Source: Acanthosoma haemorrhoidale
Lineage: Eukaryota; Arthropoda; Insecta; Hemiptera; Acanthosomatidae
Length of the DNA stretch: 64,000 bases
Direction: 5' to 3'
Assembly: GCA_930367205.1 (NCBI GenBank)
Contig: OV884011.1
Coordinates: 137,615,437 to 137,679,436 of the forward strand
Shown here: in pieces, positions 14,370 to 24,632 of the stretch
Position numbering within the stretch: position 1 is the stretch's first letter
How the letters are laid out: each line of letters starts with the position of its first letter
Made by a program: the position numbers and the translations under genes
The notes under the pieces: model-generated
Seen by the model: only the letters and a program-made list of their open reading frames with translations
Told to the model about the DNA's origin: nothing
The model's database searches: none

Positions 14370-14803
14370 TGCGCCTGCGTTAAACCATTACAAATCGTTT
14401 TCGTATCGCTCTTTAAACCAACTGTTTTGTTACCGTTCATAGGAAGTATCCAGTTCGTCAAACCGCCTCAACCGACTACTGGGTGAACTGTCCACGGAGG
14501 AGCTGTCTACAGGTGAGTGGATAGTGAAGCTGTGGACTAGATTGCCAATCGCAAGATTCACTTCACATTACACAGAGAAGGCGGCCATATTGGTAAGGGT
14601 GCCGATCAGCTGCAGGAAAGATAAGAGTAGGGAGTCCGCATTGCCCTCGTAGTACTGTAGCCAGGTGCTAGCGTCAGAGGCTCTTAAATAAGTTACGTGC
14701 GTTCGCGGGGCTCTCACTTGCCATATATTTTTTATTTATAAAAAAAATACTGAATAATTCAGAAAAATACTGCTGATGAAACATGCGTTTCTATCAGCAG
14801 TTA

Positions 14804-15371
14804 ATGTCTGCAGAAAATAAGAAAAAAACGCACAAGGTCGTTGGTACCTACCTCCCCCCACTCCGTCACCGGTCAAACGTAAGGCGCGACGATCTAATCG
14901 AAATATTTCCCCTGTAAATTCTTCAGCTCCAAGCAGCTCTATGGAAGAAATACTATCACAACCAAGCACGTCAAAACAAACAACAACAACAACTCATGAG
15001 TCTCCATTTTTCACGCCCAATAGCTACGAGGTATTGAAAAATATCGAAATAGAGGACATGGACTCTACACAAACACCCACACAGCCCAAGCCATCAGCGA
15101 TATTCGTACGTGTAACATTAGTAATTTTAAATAACTATGCACCCAACTGAATAAAATTGTAGGTACAGGGAAATACCTCAATCAGTCCCGGGGCACAAAA
15201 GTTTCTCCGGACACTCCCGACACATACCGAAAAATAATCAAATACTTAGATGAAACTAAGACCGACTTTCATACATACCAACTAAAGCAAGAAAGATCGC
15301 TGCGGGTGGTGATTATAAACCTGCATCCCACTACACCAGCTGACGAGATAGAGAAGGAGCTCTTAAATTAA
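14804..15371 (+). pseudogene. LINE family A ORF1 (Jockey gag-like) remnant
   Basis: An ATG at 14804 opens MSAENKKKTHKVVG. A shift within the C run near 14852-14857 moves the frame to the S/T/P-rich segment through 14941-15150, typical of the disordered N-terminus of Jockey ORF1. After a second break the frame from about 15143 reads FHTYQLKQERSLRVVIINL and HPTTPADEIEKEL, the RRM-like core of Jockey-clade ORF1 proteins, which bind element RNA. It stops at 15369-15371. The zinc-knuckle region normally found next is deleted. Confidence 0.65.
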
Positions 15372-16673
15372 TAAACCCCTCTGAGGTTAAATATCTTCTG
15401 AAAAAATTACCTTATCGAAAATCTCCAGTATATGGTCTCCTTACTCCACGAATTCTTCAACATCTTCCTCCTAAAGCCATAATCTTCCTAACCTACCTTT
15501 ATAACTGCATTATCCGAACGACGCATTTTCCTCTTCTTAGGAAACACTCCATTATAGTCCTATTCGCCAAACCCGGCAAACCACCCAATGACACCTCATC
15601 TTACCGTCCAATTAGCCTACTCCCTATACTCTTAAAAATATTTGAAAAAGTCCTATTAAAACGCCAACTTCCAATTATTGAATCCAAAAACCTTTATCCT
15701 ACTCACCAGTTTGGTTTCTGCCAACGACATTCCACTGCTCAACTAGGCCTTCGCGTTGTCGATCACATCATACCTCAAGCTTTTGACAGGGTTTGGAATG
15801 CAGGTTTGCTTTACAAGCTCAGAGCATATTTACCGCAGACCCTATTCCTAATCCGACAATCCTACCTTTCAAACCGTTTTTTCAAAGTCCGCTATGGTTT
15901 AGAATATTCTAACTACTATCCCATAAAAGCAGGAGTTCCACAGGGCAGCGTCCTGTGTCCCATCCTCTATAATCTATACACCGCTGATGTCCCCTCCACC
16001 ACCAATACCTTTTTGGCAACATTTGCCAACCCATTCAGACCCTGATATAGCATCCCAACACCTTGATGAAATTGAGTATTGCTGCAACCAATGGCGAATC
16101 AAGGTCAATGAAGCAAAATGCTCCCACATAACCTTCACTATCTGCCGCAAGTCCTGTCCACTAGTTTTTTTAAATTCGATTCCTCTCCCTGTGTCTAAGA
16201 CAGTAAGGTATTAAGGGTTCCATCTCGACAAAAGACTGACATGGAACCCACACACGAGGCTAAAAAGACAAGAACTAAACAGACGCTTTGGACTACAGTA
16301 CAGACTACTTCGAAGGACATCCCATCTCTCAATAGAAAATAAACTACTTATTTACAAAGTTATACTTTAACCAATCTGGACATACGGAATAGAGCTATGG
16401 GGGACAGCGCATCCGAACATCAAGCGCATCCAATCCTTTCAATCAAAAGTCCTGAGAACAATAGTAAATGCCCCTTATTACGTCAGCAGCAAAACCCTTT
16501 ACAATGATCTCAATATACCCTATATTCTTGAGCTCATCCCTTCCAAGTTCATAAAATTCCATAGTAACCTATCCAACCACCCTAATTCCCTAGCACAGTC
16601 ATTGCACTGCACCACCCATGCCTATAATCCTCCTCGGAGGTTAAAACGGCAGAGGCCTCGTGACCTGCTATAA
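15366..16673 (+). pseudogene. LINE family A ORF2 reverse transcriptase, broken
   Basis: The frame is open from about 15366 to 16045. It shows SSYRPISLLPILLKIFEK (RT motif 1), HQFGFCQRHSTAQ, AFDRVWNAGLLYKL (motif A, with an upstream deletion) and AGVPQGSVLCPILY (motif B). At 16020-16045 a small deletion removes the DD of the expected F-A-D-D box and shifts the frame. The C-terminal part continues through 15987-16214 and on to RDLL with a stop at 16671-16673, interrupted by stops. The endonuclease and N-terminal RT are absent. The protein is catalytically dead. Confidence 0.75.
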
Positions 16674-17029
16674 TTAAGTGTTAGTGGGAGTCCTGGCAAT
16701 GACCAGTTTCTCTAATCATGTCCTGAGCGTCTGTGGCTTTCGCGCTTGGTCAGCCTCCACTGGCTCTTATCCAGTGACGCAGCTGACATAGGAGCGTGGG
16801 GGACTTCCCAAGACTCCGCTTCCTCCTTTGCACGCAAGGGAGGTGACAACCATGTGGACTTGGGGGGCCTCTGGGCCGTTTGTAAATATTGTATGAATGA
16901 GCGAGTGAATTATGAATTGTAAATATGGTATGAATGATAACATTTATCTCAATTATTTATTGCCTAATAAAAAGGCAGATTGTAATTTTATCTTAATAAA
17001 TTGTTGAAAAAAAACTAAAAAAAAAAACT

Positions 17030-17355
17030 TGTGTAGTCTTTTTTTATCCAAGGTCACAACAGTGACAATTACTGACGACATTCTGTCCTTGTTTTTATTA
17101 ATATAATTTAACAATAATATTTTTTTTGGTCTAATAAAGCTGAGATTTAGGAAATAAAAATTCATGTAGATAATAATTTTTGATTATGATTATAATGATG
17201 AGTTATTGGTGCATCGTCAGGTTATTTACTGCTCTTTGATGCAGTGAAGAAGATACGCATCCCTATAAAATTACCTTACACGTATGAAACCACTTGCGAT
17301 TGATTTGAAGTCAATCATTTTCTCTGAGTCTTACTTTAATTCTTGATATGGACAT
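17030..17355. other. AT-rich non-coding gap between two family A copies
   Basis: No gene is seen. It lies between the A-rich end of one family A element and the next truncated copy. Confidence 0.4.
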
Positions 17356-17825
17356 TTTAATTCCGATCCTTTCAATCAACAGTCCTGGGAATAATAATAA
17401 ATGCCCCTTATTACGTTAGCGAAAAAACCCTTCGTAAAAATCTTAATATACCCTACGTTCTTGAACTCATCCCTTCCAAGTTCATGAAAATCCATAGAAA
17501 CTTATCGTAACCACCCTAATCCCCAAGCAGATTCATTACCCTGCGCCACTCATTCCTATAATCATCCTTGGAGACTAAAGAGACTCCTGAGCGTATGTGG
17601 CTCTCGTGCTTTCGGTCAGCCTCCACTGGCTCGTATCCAGTGACGCGGCTGACGGAGGAGCGTGGGAGACATTCCAAGACTCCGCTTCATCTTTCAAATG
17701 CGAAGAAGGGGACAACAATGTGGATTAGGGAGGTCTCTTGGCTGTTTATAAGTACTATATGAATGATCGAGCGAATGAAAATTGTTAATATGGATGAGAA
17801 CATTTATCACAATTTTTCATTGCTT
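17356..17825 (+). mobile_element. LINE family A, 5'-truncated and internally shortened copy
   Basis: The start parallels the ORF2 C-terminal coding region of the previous copy (compare 16435-16620). It then jumps to the 3' UTR with the GTGACGCGGCTGACGGAGGAG block at about 17639. The terminal hairpin is no longer recognisable at 17815-17825. Many substitutions show it is older than its neighbour. Confidence 0.65.
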
Positions 17826-19275
17826 AGTTTCATGTACTTCTGTTTGGGATAGAAGCCAACACTTCCTTGAGTCAAGTTATTAGGATTGAGTATGAAGTAG
17901 TCACCGGGCTTACCTAGGTTTGGATAAAATAATAGTTTCTTGAGCTGCTGAAAAGATAATATCCATACTTTTATTTAGTCAACAAAAACAAACTGGACAT
18001 GTATGCAGCATAAGTAGGGCTTTCTATTTGTTATCCTACCCTTGTGGTAAATTTTAATTAGTTACTTACAAAATATTCTTATAAGGATTTACTATGTTAT
18101 TTCAAGCCATGGCTGTACTAATTATTTCAATTGTATGCGTATGAGTTAAGAGGTTGATTAATAAGCATAATTGCTAGATATCCACTAAAACCCAGATAGA
18201 TTGTGTTAAATAAGAGATATTTCTGTATAATCGCTCATTTGACCGAACAACAAACAAGATCTGACCTAGGAAGATCTGAGTGCTGAGGTGGCTAAAGATT
18301 ATCTTTAAATTAATCATAAGGGCGGGCAGAGGGCCGACTCAAAGGGAACAGGCTGAATAGGGCTGCCTAATTGAGGACAGGCCACCGCTACCTGTTCCTG
18401 ATCGGAATCTAATCAAACCTGCCAGGCCCATTATATGTCCGGCCCGGGCGCTAAATCACAGGGCCTACTGGCTAGTCACTGTTGCCAACTCCTAAGGGGT
18501 GGTTGTTGGGGTAGCTCTTCCGTTTGCTAAGTTGATTGTTATTCAAAGACCGGCTCTGTTGGTCTGGACGTCAAGATGTACATTTGTGAAAAGTCGATAG
18601 AAATCAGAAAACATTCCACTAAAATGACAGAAACTAAATGAAAAGCAACCAACACTTAATAAAAATAATTCAATGTCAGAACAGCTTATGAAAACGTAGG
18701 TTGCCAGGTGACGCTGAGGTAATAGCGTGGTTAGCGCTAGGCACTCTTACCTTTCAACCTTGATGTTTACAGGGTTTATGCGGGGTTTGTATATCCTGCA
18801 TGTACTCTATCGGACTTTGCTCCGATCTTTCTGCAAGAAGGGGCAGAAGATTAATGCATACTTTCTGGAACTAGGCAGTCACGGTAGCAGGGGTAAGTGG
18901 TCTCGGATTTTCTCAGAGATAATGGAAATTTTCACCAATATATGGTGCAAATGGCATTACAAATTTCTCCAGGTTTTCCGTCACACACCTCTCTGCAGTA
19001 AGTGAGATCTTGTTCACTATGTACAATGTGTGCCTTCCTAACTTAGCATCCTACACAATTACTGAACCACCTCCAAACGCTAATGTTGGAGAAATGTTGT
19101 AGGCAGGAAACCGCTCTTCAGGGTGTCTTAGCACCCTTATCCGTAGAGCTGGAGAATGTAGGGGAAACATGGTTGTCAGCAATCAGTGATTTTTCAAATT
19201 TCAGACCTTTGCTTCTCGGAGGCATCGTCTGGAATCACCACGTTAATTCGGCCAGTAGAATTAAATTCTTACCGA
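17826..19275. other. Non-coding stretch with a GC-rich patch
   Basis: A GC-rich patch at about 18320-18540 may be an unidentified repeat. A TAGCGTGGTTAGCGC segment near 18723 resembles a tRNA D-arm region but lacks a clear B box. The open frame 18727-19005 has no recognised motif. Confidence 0.35.
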
Positions 19276-19740
19276 AGCCAATACAATTCCAAAACGGTAT
19301 ACTGATGAAAGTGGTCAGAAATACTTCATTCGAGCAGCGGAGCAACAGTAACCTTCACGAGATCTTTGAGCTGCCTACGGTGGGTGAATTCATCCAACGT
19401 AGACATATCAAATTTGTTGACTCCCTGCAATACCTGACAAACCCCGTGTTTAACACGATAACCCCCGCTCCGTTCCCCCATCGATGGCAGGACGCTGTCG
19501 TGGCTGGAACGCTTTAGTCTTAGGTTCTAGGTTTAGGTTTTAGTTTGTAAATTTTTCTCCCACATTTTTAAATTGAAGGTGAGCTTACCTTGTAATGTAT
19601 TCATGTTGTAACTTTTAACTTCAATCTGATTTATGTAACCCAACCTCCTTCAAATGCATCTGCGCATAGCAGAAAGAGGAGAAAACTGTCAATTCTTGTT
19701 CATTGATTTTTTTTCATTTTCACATATTGTATTAAATTCA
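19276..19740 (+). mobile_element. LINE family B, C-terminal fragment, same subfamily as 7083-7809
   Basis: Homology starts abruptly at about 19276, where an open frame from unrelated upstream sequence (from 19083) runs into QFQNGILMKVVRNTSFEQ, VGEFIQRRHIKF and PHRWQDAVVAGTL, ending at 19515-19517. The nucleotide sequence is close to the 7335-7580 segment. The UTR follows with the GCATCTGCGCATAGCAG stretch. There is no A tail; a T-rich run occurs near 19705-19715. The N-terminal 64 residues of the open frame are not part of the element. Confidence 0.7.
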
Positions 19741-19778
19741 GGGGGTTTAGGAGTGGGGGGGGGGTGAGAAACCCGAAG

Positions 19779-19982
19779 CTAAAGTCTTGTTTGTAACCTC
19801 TGTCTTAAGGCCGAGAGTGTTATGAAATGGTCATCTCTGGCTGAAACAGCCCTTAACCTATCTTTCCCAGCTCTCCGACGGGTGCTTCCTGACTCCCTGA
19901 ATCGGTAGAGAACCCGGAGTAACCGACGATTGGTTGCTAATTCCCAAGCGTATGGCCACATTCCTTTAGGACAAGCCTTCAC
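19779..19982 (-). pseudogene. Tc1-like transposase N-terminal fragment
   Basis: The minus-strand frame reads LYRFRESGSTRRRAGKDR followed by SARDDHFITLSALRQR. This matches the DNA-binding region of Tc1 transposases, where an R-F-x-E-T-G-S, R-R-x-G-x-G-R, R-x-D-R-x-I pattern links the two helix-turn-helix halves. The DDE catalytic domain and terminal repeats are absent, so only about 65 codons of a roughly 340-residue protein remain. The N-terminal 20 residues do not match and probably reflect a frameshift. Confidence 0.6.
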
Positions 19983-20157
19983 CCAAGAGTGTTCTAACTA
20001 TGATTTCTTCAGGTCTATGAAATAATAAAGCCAAATAACACTTATTCTCTCAACGGAAGATTACAGATTGCATTAGAATCCTTCACTACTAATACCAGTG
20101 CTGGTTAGAGCAGTTCCAATTGTAATGGAGATGTAAACAAATATAGTCAATCAATCA

Positions 20158-20320
20158 ATTTTATTAAGATAAAATTACAATCTGCCTTTTATTAGGCAAT
20201 GGGTAATTGAGATAAATGTCATCATTCATACCATATTTACAATTCATAATTCACTCGCTCATTCATACAATATTTAAAAACAGCCCAGAGGCCCCCCAAG
20301 TCCACATGGTTGTAAAACAA
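20158..20320 (-). mobile_element. LINE family A, 3' UTR fragment in inverse orientation
   Basis: Read on the minus strand this repeats the family A 3' end: CATGTGGACTTGGGGGGCC, the two GTATGAATGA-type blocks and the hairpin TGCCT (20183-20187) / AGGCA (20194-20198). Beyond the end lie TTGATTGATTGA-type repeats rather than poly(A). It is the only family A copy in minus orientation in the single-copy part of the window. Confidence 0.75.
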
Positions 20321-21789
20321 ATATAAAATATAAAGTTATGCGCTAATATTTTCCAGTAGTTTAGTTACAATTGATGTAATGTTTAACCACTCATATTGCA
20401 AAATTTATTGTCAATAGGTGAATTATTATGTAAGTAAAAATATTGAAATAATTTTTTTTGAAGCCTAATATGCATCATTAAATGTTGAAGACAGCATCTA
20501 CACAGGACAAACGTAAATATTCTTTGAGTTTCTATGGTCTGAAGTTCGTCGAGCCACCACCAGGGCCCACCTACTTCCCTATGGTTTCAACCATAACCAA
20601 TAGACTGCTCTTTCTGTTGCATTTCGTGACAACATTTTTCTTTTCTTTCCAACAAGTCTCATTCAAAATATAATCGAATCCTTAAAATAACTTTAATATA
20701 TACGTATTTAAATAAAAAAAAACTACAACAGAAACAATCAATGCAAGTACGTGCAAACTTTCTTTGATGTTCTAGTTGAAACTAAACATAAAAAGTTTTT
20801 TTCTTTCTTGCTCAGTTATAACTGCATTGCGATTCAATCTATAGACAAAGAGCCCCATTTTCTTTAACCCACCCTTGTCATTGTATAAATTCATATTTTT
20901 ATAAATAAATTCTTCTGTAAAATAAAACCTTTTTACAAATATTAGATGGTGCACCGCACACCGTTCTAAACATACTTATGAACAATTAATATCAAAACAA
21001 GGGATGAAAAAAATCAAATATATTGTACTTTCATCATTATCTTATCTAGTGGAGTAAAATTTCATAAGAATTCATTTGATAACTAGATGGTAGTAAAATT
21101 ACTACTAACCTAATTAAAAATAATTAAGAACCGATTGAAAAATAATTATAAAAACTAACCCTCTATTTGAAATTAATGAGTAGAATATCAAAACCAAAGT
21201 TTTGACGATATGAAGTGTTCAAACAGCCTTTTTTAGCACGTTATCATAAGAAAATATTGTCGACGCTAAATATACTCGCACCCTTCACTGATTTTTTTTT
21301 CAACGTGTAGGATATTATATATATTTTTAAATCTAAATTTATTATTATTTATTTCTTCTTAAAATACTCTAGTGAATTTCCTAACAAATAATTGGTGAGA
21401 TGTTCAGTGAGTTAAACTGGTGATATTGAAAAATCATATGATAGAATATTACTCAATTTATTTGAGGGGTTACGGAAACTTTTAGCTTCCCTTAATGTGT
21501 CTTACAAGCAATTATTAAATTAATTTTTGAAAAGGAAATACAGTATACAAAAAAATTAATGACCCACCGATAATAGCACGTCATTTTAGTTTCAAGTAGT
21601 CTAATTTCAAATTCTTTCAAAAATTTAAGTCAAGTTTTGTGCAATCAAGGATCTTAAAAAGGGTTTTGTTGAGCGATTTAGCTACGTTTTGTAATAAAAC
21701 CCGGAGCTATTATTACATATTATTAAATAAAACCTCGAGATATTTAATTTGATACCTTAACATAAAAAGAAAATATCCGTTTTTAATTA
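20321..21789. other. AT-rich non-coding stretch
   Basis: No gene or element can be supported. Confidence 0.4.
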
Positions 21790-23003
21790 AAAGGATCTTA
21801 TCAGATCCTACCTTACAGGCAGAACTTTTTCGGTTCGTATAGGCACTACGTCTACGTGCTAGGCCCTCTGCTGTTCAACATTTACACCACCCACATCGTA
21901 GGAACCTCGTACCCCAACTGCGAGGTATCCGCGTATGCAGACGATATAGGTGTTTACAGCACTAGAATCAATCCCTCCAGAGCCCTGAAATTCGCTGAGA
22001 GCGCTAGTCAACGGATCGCCGAGAAACTCGATGCCGTCCACATTCAAGTCAACCCGGCCAAGACGCAAGGAATTATATTCAGTTACAAATCCGGAAAAAA
22101 GAAGCTCCCGAAATCCTTCGTCTTAGACGGCAAAGAGTGCCCTATAAGCAACAAGCTGTGCTACCTCGGGATTACCCTCGGTAGGCACTTGTCGTTTACA
22201 ACGCATCTCGGCAAGAAATTAAAGAGTGTTAGGAAGAAATTCTTCAGCCTCGGACACCTACTTCACAGCCCGGCTTTATCGGTACGCCTCAAGCTGCTGA
22301 TATACCAGAGCGTCCTAAGACCTGCTTTGATGTATGGGACCCCTCTCTTCAAGTATCTGACTCCTAACACTCTCCAAACGCTCCAGCAATTTCAGAACAG
22401 AGTTCTCCGCACCTCCCTCAAACATACCCCGTTCGACCGAATGAAGGCAGACGAGATGCATAAAAAATTTGAAGTGCTCACCATTCAAGATTTTATCAAG
22501 AGAAGACACATCAAATTTTTTGACTCACTCAGACATAGCCACAACCCACTATTCTCCGACCTTCAGCCACCACCAATGCCCGTCAGATGGAAGCACTGCT
22601 GGACCGCCGAAGCCTGGAGGATGATCGACGTCATAGAACCCGATGACTGAACGACCTACATCCAGCCGAGAGATCGAGGCCGATTCAACCGAAGCCATAA
22701 TGACCCCATCTACCTGTGTAAGCAGGGTTGACCTTTCAGCCGAGAGGCTGACTCATTTCAGGCCCCTGCCGGGGCCGACTACATTCCATTGCCTAGGTGC
22801 CCCTAGGCTCAATCCTTGGTAGACTCTCACTACCTTCCTGATTCCATCCGCCTTTTTAGGCATTCCACACCCTATATCCTTCCCATACATCCTTCAAATG
22901 GGGGACTCCCCTTAGTGAAAGGCACTCATCAGCTCTAAATAATTTTCCTTTATTTTTCCCACATCATATTTTTTATAAGTTTCAGAGCTAAGGAAAAAAA
23001 AAA
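21790..23003 (+). mobile_element. LINE family B, 5'-truncated copy with best-preserved RT C-terminus
   Basis: The copy begins near 21790 inside the RT domain (SYLTGRTFSVRIG in one frame), loses the expected G-V-P-Q-G motif B through a short deletion and frame change near 21845, and is then open from 21856 to 22650. The 3' UTR runs to an A10 tail at 22994-23003. No terminal duplication could be identified by eye. Confidence 0.75.
21856..22650 (+). CDS. LINE family B reverse transcriptase, C-terminal part
   Basis: A 264-codon frame encodes LGPLLFNIYTTH (end of motif B), SAYADDIGVYS with both catalytic aspartates, NPAKTQGIIF (motif D region), CYLGITLGRHLSFTTHLGKK (motif E and thumb), LRPALMYGTPLF, and a C-terminus ending WKHCWTAEAWRMIDVIEPDD. 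It is the C-terminal third of a Jockey-clade ORF2 protein, which normally also has an AP endonuclease and the first RT motifs; these are missing. The first codon of the open frame is an artefact of truncation, not a real start. The intact frame implies a younger insertion than the other family B copies. Confidence 0.8.
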   Translation: MLGPLLFNIYTTHIVGTSYPNCEVSAYADDIGVYSTRINPSRALKFAESASQRIAEKLDAVHIQVNPAKTQGIIFSYKSGKKKLPKSFVLDGKECPISNKLCYLGITLGRHLSFTTHLGKKLKSVRKKFFSLGHLLHSPALSVRLKLLIYQSVLRPALMYGTPLFKYLTPNTLQTLQQFQNRVLRTSLKHTPFDRMKADEMHKKFEVLTIQDFIKRRHIKFFDSLRHSHNPLFSDLQPPPMPVRWKHCWTAEAWRMIDVIEPDD

Positions 23004-24123
23004 TTAATTAAAAGTTATAGTAATAATTTTCTATTCATTTTTCTTCATAATTTTTTTTTCTAGGGCATTGGGCAAAACGAGAAATATCATCTATGCATGA
23101 AGGAGGTTACAAACAATTTTTAAATATCTTTGATGTCACTTATCACTTACTTCACGTCATCATAATCCACTTAAGCTCCAACCCATAATACATTTTATTA
23201 ATTATCTGTTTGTAAATTATTTATATATGGGTTATCTATTAATTATAAGCTATTAATTATCAATTTTTTAATCAGTACGAAAGTAAAATATCTCTCTTTC
23301 TAATCTGTCATTTAATATTACCATAGCCCCCACCACACCCCTGAAAAATACAAAAAAATCTAATGAAGGTTACGAACATCATGTTAATGACAGTTTTAAT
23401 GTTTTTTTTACGATTTTAATATAAATGAACAACACATAAATAACCTTTTTGCTTATCAGGATATCGATATTTGTAATTTGACATCCTATTCAAACTTATT
23501 GTGTTTTGTATATAAAAACTAATTAAATAATTATCGACACTCCTGTTTTATGGAATTTACTGCATTGTTCATATCTTCCTGACATCAAACGTAAGCTTAA
23601 TGTTAGATTTCATCTCTGTATGTTTCGCAAAGGATTCACAATAGGTGGTTTCAACCTTTGAAAAAAACAACGAAGCACATAAATAAGTGCTGGTGTGCTA
23701 TGTCCCATTCATTATAAATCCGTGTAAAATAAATCGTCAGGAGATCTTCATATCTTTGTAGAAAAATATGTAGAATGAGAAATAATTATTTGTTTGTTTC
23801 TGCCTGTTATGTCAAATCTTTTTATGATCCCCATGCCATTATCATTAATTCAAGACTATTATTTAAATTGTGTCTCCCCCCCCCCCACTCCAAGAAAAAT
23901 AAAAGTTTAACGGCAAACTGAATTTCACCACTGGTTTGAAACCGGTGGAAGTAAAAAAGAAACAAAAGAGATGCCGGAGGGTGACATTGAGGCGGCTGGG
24001 AAATATAGCTGGGAGGCGCCAGCCGCTCTGCCCCCGAATATATTTCTGCAATCGGACCGTTTGTCTTTGCTGTATTTATCGCTTCTCTCGATGCCAAGGC
24101 TTACAGTTTCTCTGAGTACGTCA
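23004..24123. other. AT-rich non-coding stretch flanking the Transib-like element
   Basis: No gene is supported. A C-rich tract occurs near 23876-23886 and a near-perfect palindrome at 23928-23948. Minus-strand open frames at 23822-24146 have no recognised motifs. Confidence 0.4.
23928..23948. repeat. 21-bp near-perfect palindrome
   Basis: Ten-base arms surround a single central G (23938), with only one unpaired position (23932/23944, T opposite G). Each arm reads toward the centre as CCAC-N-GGTTT. The symmetry resembles a dimeric transcription-factor site (a Grainyhead/LSF-type ACCGGT half is present on one side), but function is speculative. Confidence 0.35.
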
Positions 24124-24151
24124 CACAGTGGGGCAGAAGTGGACAAAAATC
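24124..24151 (+). repeat. Left terminal repeat with 12-RSS-like architecture
   Basis: The heptamer CACAGTG (24124-24130) is identical to the V(D)J heptamer consensus. It is followed by exactly 12 nt (24131-24142) and then ACAAAAATC (24143-24151), which matches the nonamer consensus ACAAAAACC at eight of nine positions. The first 12 nt are repeated in inverse orientation at the right end. Confidence 0.6.
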
Positions 24152-24505
24152 ATCAAAAGTGCAATTTTTGATAGGCTGGTGTTTTCGAGCATTAATGAGC
24201 CGTAGGATTTTGGTATCATATTAATTTTGCGATAAAAAATATATTTTAATGGTGTGTGAACACTATTTAAATATGAGAATTCATATATTTTATTAAAATT
24301 ATATAATTTTTTTTAAAACTTGCTGAACTAAGAGGTTCGTTTCTAAAATAATTTACCACAATATTGTTTTTGTTTAGGTATGAAATATATGCACTGGTTG
24401 GGTAATAAATTGTATTGAAATTTGATTTTGAGTAAATACTAACTATTTTCAAAGATTATTCCACGTTTTTGAACCTGAAATAAATAATAACAGTAATAAG
24501 ACATT

Positions 24506-24581
24506 GTTGACATGTACCATTGTATACTCAACTGTCTGTTATCGTTGACATGTACCATTGTATACTCAACTGTCTGTTATC
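24506..24581. repeat. Direct tandem duplication, unit 38 bp, two copies
   Basis: A 38-bp unit beginning GTTGACATGTACC occurs at 24506-24543 and again, identically, at 24544-24581, followed by the first seven bases of a third unit. It lies inside the left end of the Transib-like element, upstream of the coding remnant. It is likely a replication slippage product, since exact identity argues for recent origin. Confidence 0.85.
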
Positions 24582-24632
24582 GTTGACAGTATAGGTCACT
24601 TACATTCTTGACGTTGTAGGCATGTATACAGA

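Larger units (their letters stand above)
14370..17020 (+). mobile_element. LINE family A (Jockey-clade), internally deleted copy with both ends
   Basis: This is the most complete family A copy. A GC-rich leader (about 14370-14800, start uncertain) is followed by an ORF1 remnant, an ORF2 reverse-transcriptase remnant, and a 3' UTR with the terminal hairpin TGCCT (16961-16965) / AGGCA (16973-16977), GATTGTAAT, AATAAA and an A-rich tail near 17005-17025. ORF1 is joined almost directly to the middle of ORF2; the ORF1 C-terminus, the endonuclease domain and the first part of RT are missing. It is defective but keeps the terminal sequences that other copies share. Confidence 0.75.

Noticed and set aside
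19083..19275. N-terminal part of the 144-codon frame as a domain fused to the LINE RT
   Set aside because: LINE homology starts at about 19276. The upstream codons are unrelated DNA that happens to be in frame.
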